This document shows, in pieces, positions 1 to 6,436 of a stretch of DNA of 11,096 bases. The DNA is from CAZGSG01 sp964528095. Lineage in GTDB: Bacteria > Bacteroidota > Bacteroidia > Chitinophagales > Chitinophagaceae. Positions within the stretch are counted from its first letter, which is position 1. Each line of letters begins with the position of its first letter. The notes beneath the pieces were generated by a model. It made no database searches and was not told the DNA's origin. It was given only the letters and a program-made list of their open reading frames with translations. A program made the translations under genes and the position numbers. The DNA lies in contig CAZGSG010000197.1 in the NCBI GenBank assembly GCA_964528095.1, positions 1-11,096 of the forward strand, in the 5' to 3' direction.

Positions 1-27
1 AAATGGAGTGGCTGGCGGGTTACGTTT

Positions 28-1212
28 TCACTTTAGCCAGTCGACTGCCTGTTTATCGGTTTCTTTCACAGGCAGTTTAGCAGCTTCTGCGGATAAAGCC
101 GTTATTATTTTGTCGCTGGTCTTTTGTTTCAATTGCTCATCTTCTATCAGGTCCAATGGCCAGCTAAGAATATTCTTCAGCCACGCGTATGCATCTCCAA
201 AAGCGGATTGCCCTGCTTCCATCCCGATCATGCCCGGTATAATGGAGCCATCTACCTGTCCGCAAATACCTTTTACCAGTGTATCTTTTACTTCATGCGG
301 GGAAGCAACAAGCATGTCACAGGTAGAAGTGCCCATTACCTTACTTAAATAGTAGGGCTCTATTTGTCCACCTACAGCGCCCATATGACAATCAAATGCG
401 CCTACACCAACGATCACATTGGTTGATAAACCAAGGCGCTCAGCCCATTGCGCAGATAAATTACCTGCAGACTGATCCGCGGTATAAGTAGAAGTAAATA
501 GTTTACTGGTGTAATTTTTTAACAAGGGGTCGAGTGAGGAAAAAAAATCATCAGGTGGCAGCCCGTTAAATTGACCGGCCCATAACGCTTTATGCCCGGC
601 CGCGCAAACACCTCTTTTCATTTTGTGTATATCTGTGCCGCCTGTCAATAAAAAAGGGATCCAGTCGCAATGTTCTACCCATGAATAACAGGCTTTTCTT
701 ATTTCAGCATCTTGCCGCAAAATATGTAAAAGCTTTGCCCAAAACCATTCTGAGGAATAAATACCACCAACAAACTGGAGATAATCAGGCTGGTGTTTTT
801 TCGCATGGTCATTAATTTCCGCGGCTTCCTTTGTCGCAGTATGGTCTTTCCATAATACGAACATGGCATTGGGATTCTGGCTGAATGCGGGAAGCAATGC
901 CAACGGCGTACCTGTATTATCTACGGCTACAGGAGTAGAGCCGGTAGTATCTATGGAAATGGCTTTGATATTACTCGCCGTTCGCGGGCCTGCCTGTTGT
1001 ATACATTCCCTGATCGTTGCTTCAATACCTTCTATATAGTCGAGGGGGTGCTGACGAAAACGGTTGATGGAGGGATCGCAGAAAAGCCCCTCTTTCCAGC
1101 GGGGATAATAAAAAACTGCTGCGGCGATCTCTGCCCCTGTATGCGCATCTATGAGCACGGAGCGTACAGAATCAGTGCCGTAGTCTACTCCAACCACATA
1201 TTCTTTTTCCAT
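28..1212 (-). CDS. araB: Ribulokinase AraB, interrupted by an in-frame stop
   Basis: Cytoplasmic FGGY-family kinase that phosphorylates L-ribulose to L-ribulose-5-phosphate in L-arabinose catabolism. The N-terminal phosphate-binding motif GVDYGTDSVR lies at residues 8-17. Ribulokinase signatures IDTTGSTPVAVD (87-98), NAMFVLWKDHT (115-125), SSEWFWAKLLH (153-163) and EHCDWIPFLLTGG (180-192) follow, and GAFDCHMGAVGG (271-282) holds the probable catalytic base D274. The family is usually about 550-570 residues; this frame stops after 394, at DWLK followed by TGA (28-30). Read through the stop, the frame continues KRNPPATP, which lines up roughly with the conserved family stretch WLNGRRTPDAN. This suggests a nonsense change (Gly codon to TGA) rather than a natural end. 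The remaining roughly 160 residues would lie beyond the window. ATG at 1212 is preceded by an A/T-rich leader. Identity is very sure; whether the gene is functional is open. Confidence 0.93.
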   Translation of the reverse strand: MEKEYVVGVDYGTDSVRSVLIDAHTGAEIAAAVFYYPRWKEGLFCDPSINRFRQHPLDYIEGIEATIRECIQQAGPRTASNIKAISIDTTGSTPVAVDNTGTPLALLPAFSQNPNAMFVLWKDHTATKEAAEINDHAKKHQPDYLQFVGGIYSSEWFWAKLLHILRQDAEIRKACYSWVEHCDWIPFLLTGGTDIHKMKRGVCAAGHKALWAGQFNGLPPDDFFSSLDPLLKNYTSKLFTSTYTADQSAGNLSAQWAERLGLSTNVIVGVGAFDCHMGAVGGQIEPYYLSKVMGTSTCDMLVASPHEVKDTLVKGICGQVDGSIIPGMIGMEAGQSAFGDAYAWLKNILSWPLDLIEDEQLKQKTSDKIITALSAEAAKLPVKETDKQAVDWLK

Positions 1213-1227
1213 ATTGGTAAGCTATTC

Positions 1228-1242
1228 GTGTCAAATTAACAC
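1228..1242 (-). promoter_or_regulatory. Candidate AraR operator over the araB promoter
   Basis: On the minus strand the site reads GTGTTAATTTGACAC, an odd-length inverted repeat with 6 of 7 arm positions paired around a central T. It lies 15 bp upstream of the araB start and includes TAATTTG, one base short of the Bacteroidetes -7 consensus TAnnTTTG. A regulator bound here would cover the promoter. AraR, encoded next door, is the obvious candidate. This rests on symmetry and position only, not on a matched AraR motif. Confidence 0.45.
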
Positions 1243-1286
1243 TTATTTATCTGAATAAAAAAATCAGCGTGTTTTCTTCTTTTTGG

Positions 1287-1308
1287 ACCCTGCCGCTATA
1301 TCCAGGGT
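1287..1308 (-). other. Short hairpin between araR and araB
   Basis: ACCCTG (1287-1292) pairs with CAGGGT (1303-1308) across a 10-base loop. It lies just after the araR stop codon and upstream of the araB promoter region. Neither strand has a T-tract immediately after the stem, so it is not a classical intrinsic terminator. It may protect the 3' end of the araR message or attenuate read-through. Confidence 0.3.
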
Positions 1309-1317
1309 ACAGGACAG

Positions 1318-2040
1318 TTAGATCAGGTGAGGATTTGGGATTATGCTTAAAAAAGAACGACCGGATTCTGAGCCAGGCTGAAACTCTTCCCTGGAAATTT
1401 TGGTGTTCAATTTATAATAATAGGCGCCTTTTTTGGAACTGGCTTTATCCTTGTCTTTCTGTTTGATCAGCAGTTTGGTAGATAATACCTTGCGGCTGAA
1501 GTTGCGTTTATCGAAATTGGTATCGTATACGCTTTCGTAAAGACTTAGTAATTGAGGCAGGGTAAATTTCTTAGGCAATAATTCGAATAAGAGGGGATGC
1601 AATGCCGCTTTATAACGCAGTTTTTCCTTGGCCATGGACACCATATGCTGGTGGTCAAAGATGAGATCTGGAGTTTTATTCAGGGGGAACCATTCGGGAT
1701 GGTATTCATCACTTAATTGTTTTTCATATTTGAGAATATCAATCAGGGCAAAATAGGCGATAGAAAGTGTTCGTTCGATGGGATCTCTTTCGGGAACGGT
1801 AAATGTGTGTAATTGTTCAAGGTAAACACCTTCAAGACCGGTAAGTGTTTTCAGAATACGGGTAGCTGCTGCATCGGAGCTTTCCGTTGGTTGTATAAAA
1901 CCTCCCATCAGGCTCCATTTTCCTTTTTCGGGTTCAAATCCTCGTTGAATAAATAAGATCTTCAGTTTTTGCCCATCAAAGCCGAATATAATGCAGTCTA
2001 CGGCAGCTAAGACGCGTGTTTGTTTTTGGTATTTAGTCAT
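1318..2040 (-). CDS. araR: AraR-type Nudix-fold transcriptional regulator
   Basis: Predicted L-arabinose-responsive DNA-binding regulator of the Nudix-related (NrtR/AraR) type known from Bacteroides. An N-terminal Nudix domain (about residues 8-145) is followed by a C-terminal winged helix (about 157-215, including FTLPQLLSLYESVYDTNFDK and RNFSRKVL). The Nudix box (47-69) keeps the first Gly and Glu (G47, E53), but the catalytic REUxEE core reads RILKTL (61-66), so the metal-binding glutamates are missing. Hydrolase activity is therefore unlikely and a ligand-sensing role fits. It lies 105 bp upstream of araB on the same strand, as expected for a local repressor. A good -7 box (TAAATTTG) lies 23 bp before the start. 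The lysine-rich stretch 193-204 is a likely wing or linker. Family confidence is high. The arabinose ligand is inferred from context and homology to Bacteroides AraR. Confidence 0.87.
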   Translation of the reverse strand: MTKYQKQTRVLAAVDCIIFGFDGQKLKILFIQRGFEPEKGKWSLMGGFIQPTESSDAAATRILKTLTGLEGVYLEQLHTFTVPERDPIERTLSIAYFALIDILKYEKQLSDEYHPEWFPLNKTPDLIFDHQHMVSMAKEKLRYKAALHPLLFELLPKKFTLPQLLSLYESVYDTNFDKRNFSRKVLSTKLLIKQKDKDKASSKKGAYYYKLNTKISREEFQPGSESGRSFLSIIPNPHLI

Positions 2041-2063
2041 GGTAGTAGGTGGAATAGGTTGAT

Positions 2064-2095
2064 CAAATTTATTGAAAAGAACTGGATACTACCAA
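2064..2095 (-). promoter_or_regulatory. Probable araR promoter (Bacteroidetes type)
   Basis: On the minus strand TAAATTTG (2071-2064) is an exact match to the -7 consensus TAnnTTTG. TTG (2095-2093) lies 21 bp upstream in the -33 position. Transcription would start near 2057, giving a leader of about 17 nt before the araR ATG. The -7 element shares the heptamer TCAAATT (plus strand) with the candidate araB operator, so self-regulation is possible, although part of that match is the -7 element itself. Confidence 0.6.
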
Positions 2096-2137
2096 TGGCT
2101 TAAACCGCATTATTCGAAGTTAATGGTTCAAAGTTCA

Positions 2138-2159
2138 GGAGTTCCGAACATCGAACTCC
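2138..2159. repeat. Hairpin in a GTTC-rich spacer
   Basis: GGAGTTC (2138-2144) and GAACTCC (2153-2159) form a perfect 7-bp stem around an 8-base loop. The surrounding stretch (about 2114-2160) repeats GTTC/GAAC motifs several times, as in GGTTCAAAGTTC and GTTCCGAACATCGAAC. It lies between the HAD gene stop and the araR promoter. No T-tract follows on either strand, so it looks more like a degenerate intergenic repeat or mRNA 3'-end structure than an intrinsic terminator. Confidence 0.4.
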
Positions 2160-2180
2160 GCACATTCATACTATCTTTCA

Positions 2181-2819
2181 TCAAACGTTCAACCCAATAT
2201 AATCCTTTGTAAAAGCAATGATATTTTTGTAAGCGGAAAATTCATCGGCGGTATGCATTGTAGTCAATACAACACTATCCATGCCGGCATTCAATGCCGC
2301 TTCAACACCCTTAGGAGCATCTTCAAATACCAGGCAGGTACCGGGTTCTACTCCGAGAAGCTTTGCACAATCAAGATAAGTCTCCGGGTCAGGTTTACTA
2401 TTCTTCACATCATCTGCACTTACGACGGCATTAAAATAATGACGGATATCAAGGCCATCCAGTACAAAGTCAATATTGAAAGGGATTGCAGCTGATCCGA
2501 TCGCCATTTTTATTCCTGCATGCTTTGCTTCTGCCAGGAATTCATCCAAACCTTCGATCAACCGGAGTAGGGGACGAAACTCCAGTTGGTATTCTTTTTC
2601 TTTCTCTATACTAAGTTTATTCTTTTCTTCATCGGAAAATCTGCCGGGAAAAATTCTTTCCAGTAGTTCATTGTTTTTACCATAACATTCCTGTTTTGTT
2701 CTTTCCAGGGACAGGCCCGCGCCAAGTTCATTCAATATCCGGTGCCAGGCATTGATATGGTATTGCATATCATCAATCATGGTACCATTCAGGTCAAATA
2801 GAAAAGCGTTGTATTTCAT
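2181..2819 (-). CDS. HAD-family sugar-phosphate hydrolase or mutase (beta-PGM-like)
   Basis: Haloacid dehalogenase superfamily, subfamily I, of the beta-phosphoglucomutase/phosphatase-like group; 212 residues is normal. Motif I is DLNGT (D9-T13): the nucleophile Asp is present, but the usual second Asp (general acid/base) is Asn11. The helical cap follows at about 16-85. Motif II is the Ser in AIGSAA (S109), motif III is K142 in KNSKPDPETY, and motif IV is E166-D167 in LVFEDAPKGVEAA, which binds Mg. It probably acts on a small phosphorylated sugar in the cytoplasm; the substrate cannot be read from the sequence. The gene precedes araR on the same strand after 140 bp with araR's own promoter between, so a link to arabinose use is possible but unproven. 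The missing second Asp makes ordinary phosphatase chemistry less certain. Confidence 0.85.
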   Translation of the reverse strand: MKYNAFLFDLNGTMIDDMQYHINAWHRILNELGAGLSLERTKQECYGKNNELLERIFPGRFSDEEKNKLSIEKEKEYQLEFRPLLRLIEGLDEFLAEAKHAGIKMAIGSAAIPFNIDFVLDGLDIRHYFNAVVSADDVKNSKPDPETYLDCAKLLGVEPGTCLVFEDAPKGVEAALNAGMDSVVLTTMHTADEFSAYKNIIAFTKDYIGLNV

Positions 2820-3045
2820 GAAATGTTTTAATGACCAGGTCCCAGGTTGCCATCTTGGTTTTCAGAATCAAATCACTGAGAGCAGGAGGTGAAGCGAAAC
2901 GCTGGCAGGACCCGTTGATCATCAAAATTAAAAGAATGCGATGGGATGACCAACTATGGTATCGCCCCGGTAAGATATTTATCCGTTCCGGCAGGACGAA
3001 CCGACGCTTCATACAGCATTTACCTGCATCGCCTGGCAGGGGACT
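2820..3045. other. GC-rich intergenic stretch of unknown nature
   Basis: About 52% G+C by hand count over 2881-3060, richer than a typical A/T-rich Bacteroidetes spacer such as 6162-6436. GGCAGG occurs three times (2904-2909, 2990-2995, 3035-3040), and complementary words GCGATG and CATCGC (near 2939 and 3027) could pair at long range. Open frames exist on both strands (2831-3085 plus, 84 codons; 2794-3075 minus, 93 codons), but neither resembles a protein family I know and the minus one overlaps the HAD start. It could be a structured RNA, a decayed gene or a small unrecognised gene. Confidence 0.35.
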
Positions 3046-3053
3046 TAGCTTTG
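3019..3053 (+). promoter_or_regulatory. Probable promoter of the serine hydrolase gene
   Basis: TAGCTTTG (3046-3053) matches the -7 consensus TAnnTTTG exactly. TTTA (3019-3022) sits near the -33 position as a weak match. Transcription would start near 3060, giving a leader of about 38 nt. A perfect 12-bp palindrome, AGGCTATAGCCT (3057-3068), falls right on the predicted start and could be an operator. Confidence 0.5.
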
Positions 3054-3097
3054 ACCAGGCTATAGCCTTAAACAATCATTGGTAATTAAATTTTTTT

Positions 3098-4243
3098 ATG
3101 AAAAAGATATATTTCTTATCACATCTCTTATTTGTAGCAATCGCATTTTTTTCGTGTAAAAAAAATGCTTACCCACAGACGGATGCCTGCAATACTGATT
3201 TTTCTTCCCATGCCAGTAATAACTTTTATCAACAGGAGCTTGCAGCTTACCAGGCCGTGAACCAGTTGCCTGGTGCCGTGCTGGCAGTCAAAAAAGGGAA
3301 TGGTCCTTTATGGATCGGTGTAAAGGGAAACGCGATCACGGAAGAAAACAAGGCGTTCCAGGTATGTACTCCTTTTCGCATCGGTAGCATTACAAAAGTA
3401 TTTGTAGCGGCGCTGATCATGAAACTAAAAGAGCAGGGCAGGTTATCATTGGATAGTAAGTTGGCTGCTCTTTTACCTGAGCTTGTGGGCAAGATACCTT
3501 CTGCTGATAAAATAACAGTCCGTATGTTGCTCAATCATTCCAACGGAATAATAGATCCGAAAAATGATGATCCTGTTTATTACGAGGATATTAAAGCGGA
3601 TCCGGTGCGTATCGGAAATATGACAATCGATCAGAAACTGGAGAACTATGTATTTAATAAACCCCTGCATTTTGAGCCGGGTACAAATAGCCATTATTCC
3701 ACTACAGGTTACTGGTTGCTTGGCAAGATAGCCGAACGCATTACACAAAAAAATATGCAGCAGTTGCTGGCGCAAACGATCTTTCAGCCAGCAGGATTAA
3801 AAAATACCTATTACGAAAAGAAAGAAAATAAGAAGGTGGCCAATGGTTATTTTAATTTCGAGGGCACAATGGCCAATGTGACGATTTATGATGCGGCTGA
3901 TGGCGATGATGATCCCAGCAGTGGTATTATCAGTACGGCCTCCGACCTTGCCCGGTTTGCAGAGGCATTTATTACTGGTAGAATCGTATCGCAACAATCG
4001 CTTGAAGAAATGAGCGTAACCTCCCGTTTTCCCAGTTGCCCTGATAATGATTGCGGCTACGGCCTTGGATTTGAAAGCTGGAATGTTGGCACACATAAGG
4101 GTTATGGAATGAATGGCAGCTCGCTTGGATTTGATGCCAACCTGTTATGGTTCCCGGCAAAACAAATCGTTATCGTAAGTTTCGCCAATAAAGGTGGGGG
4201 CACACAAAAAGATTTTATCAATCATGTGCTTGATCAGCAATGA
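3098..4243 (+). CDS. Lipoprotein serine hydrolase, beta-lactamase/PBP fold
   Basis: Class C beta-lactamase-like serine hydrolase (the D-alanyl-D-alanine carboxypeptidase/esterase superfamily), 381 residues. The N-terminus MKKIYFLSHLLFVAIAFFSC is a lipoprotein signal with a lipobox ending at C20, so the mature protein should be lipid-anchored facing the periplasm. No acidic export signal follows the Cys (CKKN), which argues against surface display. The nucleophile motif is S97-I-T-K100 in FRIGSITK. The second motif is the Tyr of HYSTTGYWLLGKIAE (Y200). The third motif (HxG/KTG) is unclear: HKG occurs at 333-335, but spacing to the GF pair (344-345) would instead place MNG (338-340) there. Substrate is unknown: cell-wall peptide, ester or beta-lactam are all possible, and resistance should not be assumed. 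It ends in its own terminator. Confidence 0.9.
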   Translation: MKKIYFLSHLLFVAIAFFSCKKNAYPQTDACNTDFSSHASNNFYQQELAAYQAVNQLPGAVLAVKKGNGPLWIGVKGNAITEENKAFQVCTPFRIGSITKVFVAALIMKLKEQGRLSLDSKLAALLPELVGKIPSADKITVRMLLNHSNGIIDPKNDDPVYYEDIKADPVRIGNMTIDQKLENYVFNKPLHFEPGTNSHYSTTGYWLLGKIAERITQKNMQQLLAQTIFQPAGLKNTYYEKKENKKVANGYFNFEGTMANVTIYDAADGDDDPSSGIISTASDLARFAEAFITGRIVSQQSLEEMSVTSRFPSCPDNDCGYGLGFESWNVGTHKGYGMNGSSLGFDANLLWFPAKQIVIVSFANKGGGTQKDFINHVLDQQ

Positions 4244-4264
4244 GCCTATAAGTAAAAACCAGGG

Positions 4265-4300
4265 AATAGAAAACCCCTGTTGAAAGGGCTTTCTATTTTT
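4265..4300 (+). terminator. Intrinsic terminator after the serine hydrolase gene
   Basis: AATAGAAA (4265-4272) pairs perfectly with TTTCTATT (4290-4297), with an inner CCC/GGG pairing (4274-4276 with 4286-4288), and runs into a T-tract at 4296-4300. It ends 24 bp before the kinase start, so the two genes are probably separate transcription units. Confidence 0.75.
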
Positions 4301-4301
4301 G
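4294..4301 (+). promoter_or_regulatory. Possible -7 element of the kinase-regulator operon
   Basis: TATTTTTG fits TAnnTTTG exactly and lies 22 bp before the kinase ATG, inside the T-tract of the preceding terminator. No good -33 TTG was found at the right distance. A second partial match, TACTTTG (4314-4320), abuts the start codon. Because T-tracts produce such matches easily, confidence is low. Confidence 0.3.
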
Positions 4302-4323
4302 AATTTTATCATTTACTTTGACA

Positions 4324-5388
4324 ATGAACAACGATAAAAAAATAAGACTGATCGGAATTCCCATTTTAGCAATGCTGATCTGTCTTTTTTTTAATTCCTT
4401 TTTTTTCACGCAGCTAGGCATTTCTTTTTGGCTGGTGCTGCTGTCTAATTTTATATTCACCCTGCTTGCGGTAGAAACCAGCCGGCTGGTGATCCTGCAG
4501 GCGAGGAAAAAATATGCGGGTATTGTATTTACAAAGAAAAGATTGGTAGCTACAGGGATTTTACTGGTCATTGTGGCACCTGTGGTAGGAATAACGCATC
4601 TTTTTATTGAAAAGGACCTGCTTTACCACGATCCCGCCCCGAAGACAGTATATGATTATCTTTCCGTTGCGGGATCCACCTTTTTCTTTATCCTGATCAT
4701 CGCCTGTGCTTACGAGGGCGCTTATTTTTTTTATTACTGGCGCAAAACAACAGCGGAAAAAGAACAGCTGCAGAAGATCAACCTGCAAACCCAGTTGGAA
4801 CTGCTGAAAGAACAGGTACAGCCACATTTTTTATTCAATAGCCTCAACTCGCTGCTGTCATTGGTGGATGAAGACCAGACCAAGGCGAAAAAATTCATCA
4901 AAGAACTGTCGTCTGTGTACAGGCATTTGCTGCGTAATAATGAAAAGGGCCTGGTTACGCTGGAGCAGGAACTTGGTTTTGCCCGTTCATATCTTTTTCT
5001 TTTACAGACCAGGTTTGAAACAGGTTTACAGGTTGGTATCAATATTTCTGCCAAAGCATTTGGTTTCTACCTGCCACCGCTTACGCTGCAATTGCTTATA
5101 GAAAATGCGGTAAAACACAACCAGGTATCGATCGAACGTCCTTTGCGAATCTCCATAGCTTCAGATGAGCATCAATTGCGCGTAGCGAATAACCTGCAGA
5201 AAAAACAGCGGGGCGGGATGTCTGAAAAAATCGGTTTGGCTAATTTATCAGCGAAGTATAAATTACTGAGACTTCCGGAAATCCAGATACAGGAAACGGA
5301 GGAAGAGTTCATAGTACAGCTGCCATTAATAGACGCAGTAGCGGCAACTGACCATTCATTACTTCAATTAAACAGGTTGCAAGGATGA
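4324..5388 (+). CDS. LytS/YehU-type membrane sensor histidine kinase
   Basis: Sensor kinase of the His_kinase (LytS-like) family, paired with a LytTR regulator. The N-terminal part has four probable membrane helices (about residues 8-29, 33-58, 76-94 and 115-138) and no large sensor domain. A short coiled-coil linker (about 142-165) leads to the phosphoacceptor region QVQPHFLFNSLNSLLSL, with H168 as the likely phosphorylated His. The ATP-binding part has the N-box PPLTLQLLIENAVKHN (251-266) and a short G-box region (IGLANL, 303-308). A TTG six bases upstream is in frame, but ATG at 4324 is preferred. The stop overlaps the next gene by 4 bp (ATGA), indicating translational coupling. The signal is unknown. 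In Bacteroidetes such pairs often sit beside the genes they control, which makes the hydrolase upstream a possible target, but nothing here proves it. Confidence 0.92.
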   Translation: MNNDKKIRLIGIPILAMLICLFFNSFFFTQLGISFWLVLLSNFIFTLLAVETSRLVILQARKKYAGIVFTKKRLVATGILLVIVAPVVGITHLFIEKDLLYHDPAPKTVYDYLSVAGSTFFFILIIACAYEGAYFFYYWRKTTAEKEQLQKINLQTQLELLKEQVQPHFLFNSLNSLLSLVDEDQTKAKKFIKELSSVYRHLLRNNEKGLVTLEQELGFARSYLFLLQTRFETGLQVGINISAKAFGFYLPPLTLQLLIENAVKHNQVSIERPLRISIASDEHQLRVANNLQKKQRGGMSEKIGLANLSAKYKLLRLPEIQIQETEEEFIVQLPLIDAVAATDHSLLQLNRLQG

Positions 5389-6161
5389 AAGTACTGATCA
5401 TCGAAGATGAGCCTTTATCGGCAAGGCGATTAAAAAATATGCTGTCTGCGCTCCGCCCTGATATTACAATTGCCGCTGTTATCAGCAGTATCAACGACGC
5501 GGTAAAATGGCTGGAACAGCAAACTGCACCAGACCTGATCCTGATGGATATAGAGTTGAGCGATGGAAAAAGTTTCGAGATATTTTCGCAGGTACAGGTA
5601 AGTTGCCCTATTATTTTTATAACTGCCTACGATGAATATGCATTAAAGGCCTTCCAGGTAAATAGTATAGACTTCCTGGTAAAACCAGTGAGTGAGGAAG
5701 ACCTGTTGCAGAGCCTGAATAAACTAGAGGCGATGAGAAGTTTGTTTCAGAAAGAGCCGATTTCTTTTCACTCGCTTACGGATTTGATCGGATCATTGCA
5801 GCAACAACTAAAAAGCAAAACTTACCGGGAACGATTCCTGGTAAAAGTAGGTCAGCGATTCATAACCATTGAGACAGGCGATATCGCTTATTTTTATTCC
5901 GTCGAAAAAATGGTTGCGCTGGTCACCTTCAATTTTAAAGAGTATATCCTGGACTATTCACTGGATGAATTGGAAAAAATGCTGGTACCAAAAGATTTTT
6001 ACCGGGCGAACCGGCAATTCATCATCTCCCCCGCGGCTATTGAAAGCATGCATATGGGATTTAATGGCAAGTATTCGCTGCGGCTGCATTCAGCACAAAA
6101 GACAGAGCTGACAGTCAGCAGGGAGAAGGCCGGGGAGTTTAAAGGATGGTTGGGTGCATGA
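5385..6161 (+). CDS. LytTR-family response regulator
   Basis: Response regulator and partner of the kinase just upstream, 258 residues as usual for the family. The receiver domain (1-122) carries the acidic pair E7-D8 (with E9), the phosphoacceptor D55 in LILMDIELSDG, T80 in IFITAYDEYA and K100 in DFLVKP, so all key residues are present. A linker (about 123-147) leads to a LytTR DNA-binding domain (about 148-254): ERFLVKVGQRFITIETGDIAYFYS, then DFYRANRQFIISPAAI. LytTR proteins bind direct-repeat DNA sites through beta strands. The start codon lies inside the kinase stop (ATGA), so the two are co-translated. No terminator with a clear T-tract was seen after it. Confidence 0.95.
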   Translation: MKVLIIEDEPLSARRLKNMLSALRPDITIAAVISSINDAVKWLEQQTAPDLILMDIELSDGKSFEIFSQVQVSCPIIFITAYDEYALKAFQVNSIDFLVKPVSEEDLLQSLNKLEAMRSLFQKEPISFHSLTDLIGSLQQQLKSKTYRERFLVKVGQRFITIETGDIAYFYSVEKMVALVTFNFKEYILDYSLDELEKMLVPKDFYRANRQFIISPAAIESMHMGFNGKYSLRLHSAQKTELTVSREKAGEFKGWLGA

Positions 6162-6359
6162 TATAATAGGTAAGATCTCATTTTCTTTTTATAGTAACTC
6201 CTAAAAAGCGCAGGTTTGCTCAACTCATTTTGTCGGACATGATATAAAATTGTCTTCAAAGAATTTGTTTCCGATCGCCTGCAGCCAAGTAAGCAGGTAA
6301 TATTAGGTGAGTATGCTGTTTAAGAACAAATGCATTGATTATCAATTAAATAAGTTTTT

Positions 6360-6399
6360 AATAGTTAACTATTTTGATAAGAATTTACATTTTTGTAAA
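6360..6399 (+). promoter_or_regulatory. Twin inverted repeats upstream of the GNAT-like/HTH cassette
   Basis: Two symmetric sites lie 38-77 bp before the first gene of the cassette. AATAGTTAACTATT (6360-6373) is a perfect 14-bp palindrome. TTTACATTTTTGTAAA (6384-6399) has perfect 6-bp arms around four T bases. Their centres are 25 bp apart. They lie in a very A/T-rich region where the promoter should be; TTTTTG (6390-6395) could act as a -33 element, but the -7 match is poor. They are plausible operators for the HTH protein of the cassette. The A/T richness makes chance symmetry more likely than usual. Confidence 0.45.
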
Positions 6400-6436
6400 A
6401 AAATGATTATTTTTACTGTGTGAAAACTTAAGGGAA

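Noticed and set aside
1..60. Frameshift rather than nonsense change at the end of ribulokinase
   Set aside because: The shifted frames give SENVTRQPLH or an immediate stop, neither resembling the family. Only the original frame read through TGA gives a partial match.
2831..3085. 84-codon plus-strand open frame as a gene
   Set aside because: The product is basic and unlike any family I know, an equally long frame exists on the opposite strand, and it overlaps the hydrolase promoter. It is kept only as part of the unexplained GC-rich region.
3098..4243. Calling the serine hydrolase a beta-lactamase resistance gene
   Set aside because: It has the shared SxxK fold motif, but the third motif is unclear and lipoproteins of this family are usually peptidases or esterases. 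Resistance is not supported.
4318..4324. TTG start for the histidine kinase
   Set aside because: It would add only two residues and overlaps a promoter-like TACTTTG. ATG at 4324 is the better start.
6162..6436. Terminator or small RNA after the LytTR regulator
   Set aside because: The only stem seen (CCTGC with GCAGG, about 6279-6298) is 5 bp and has no T-tract. The rest is A/T-rich spacer except for the symmetric sites already listed.
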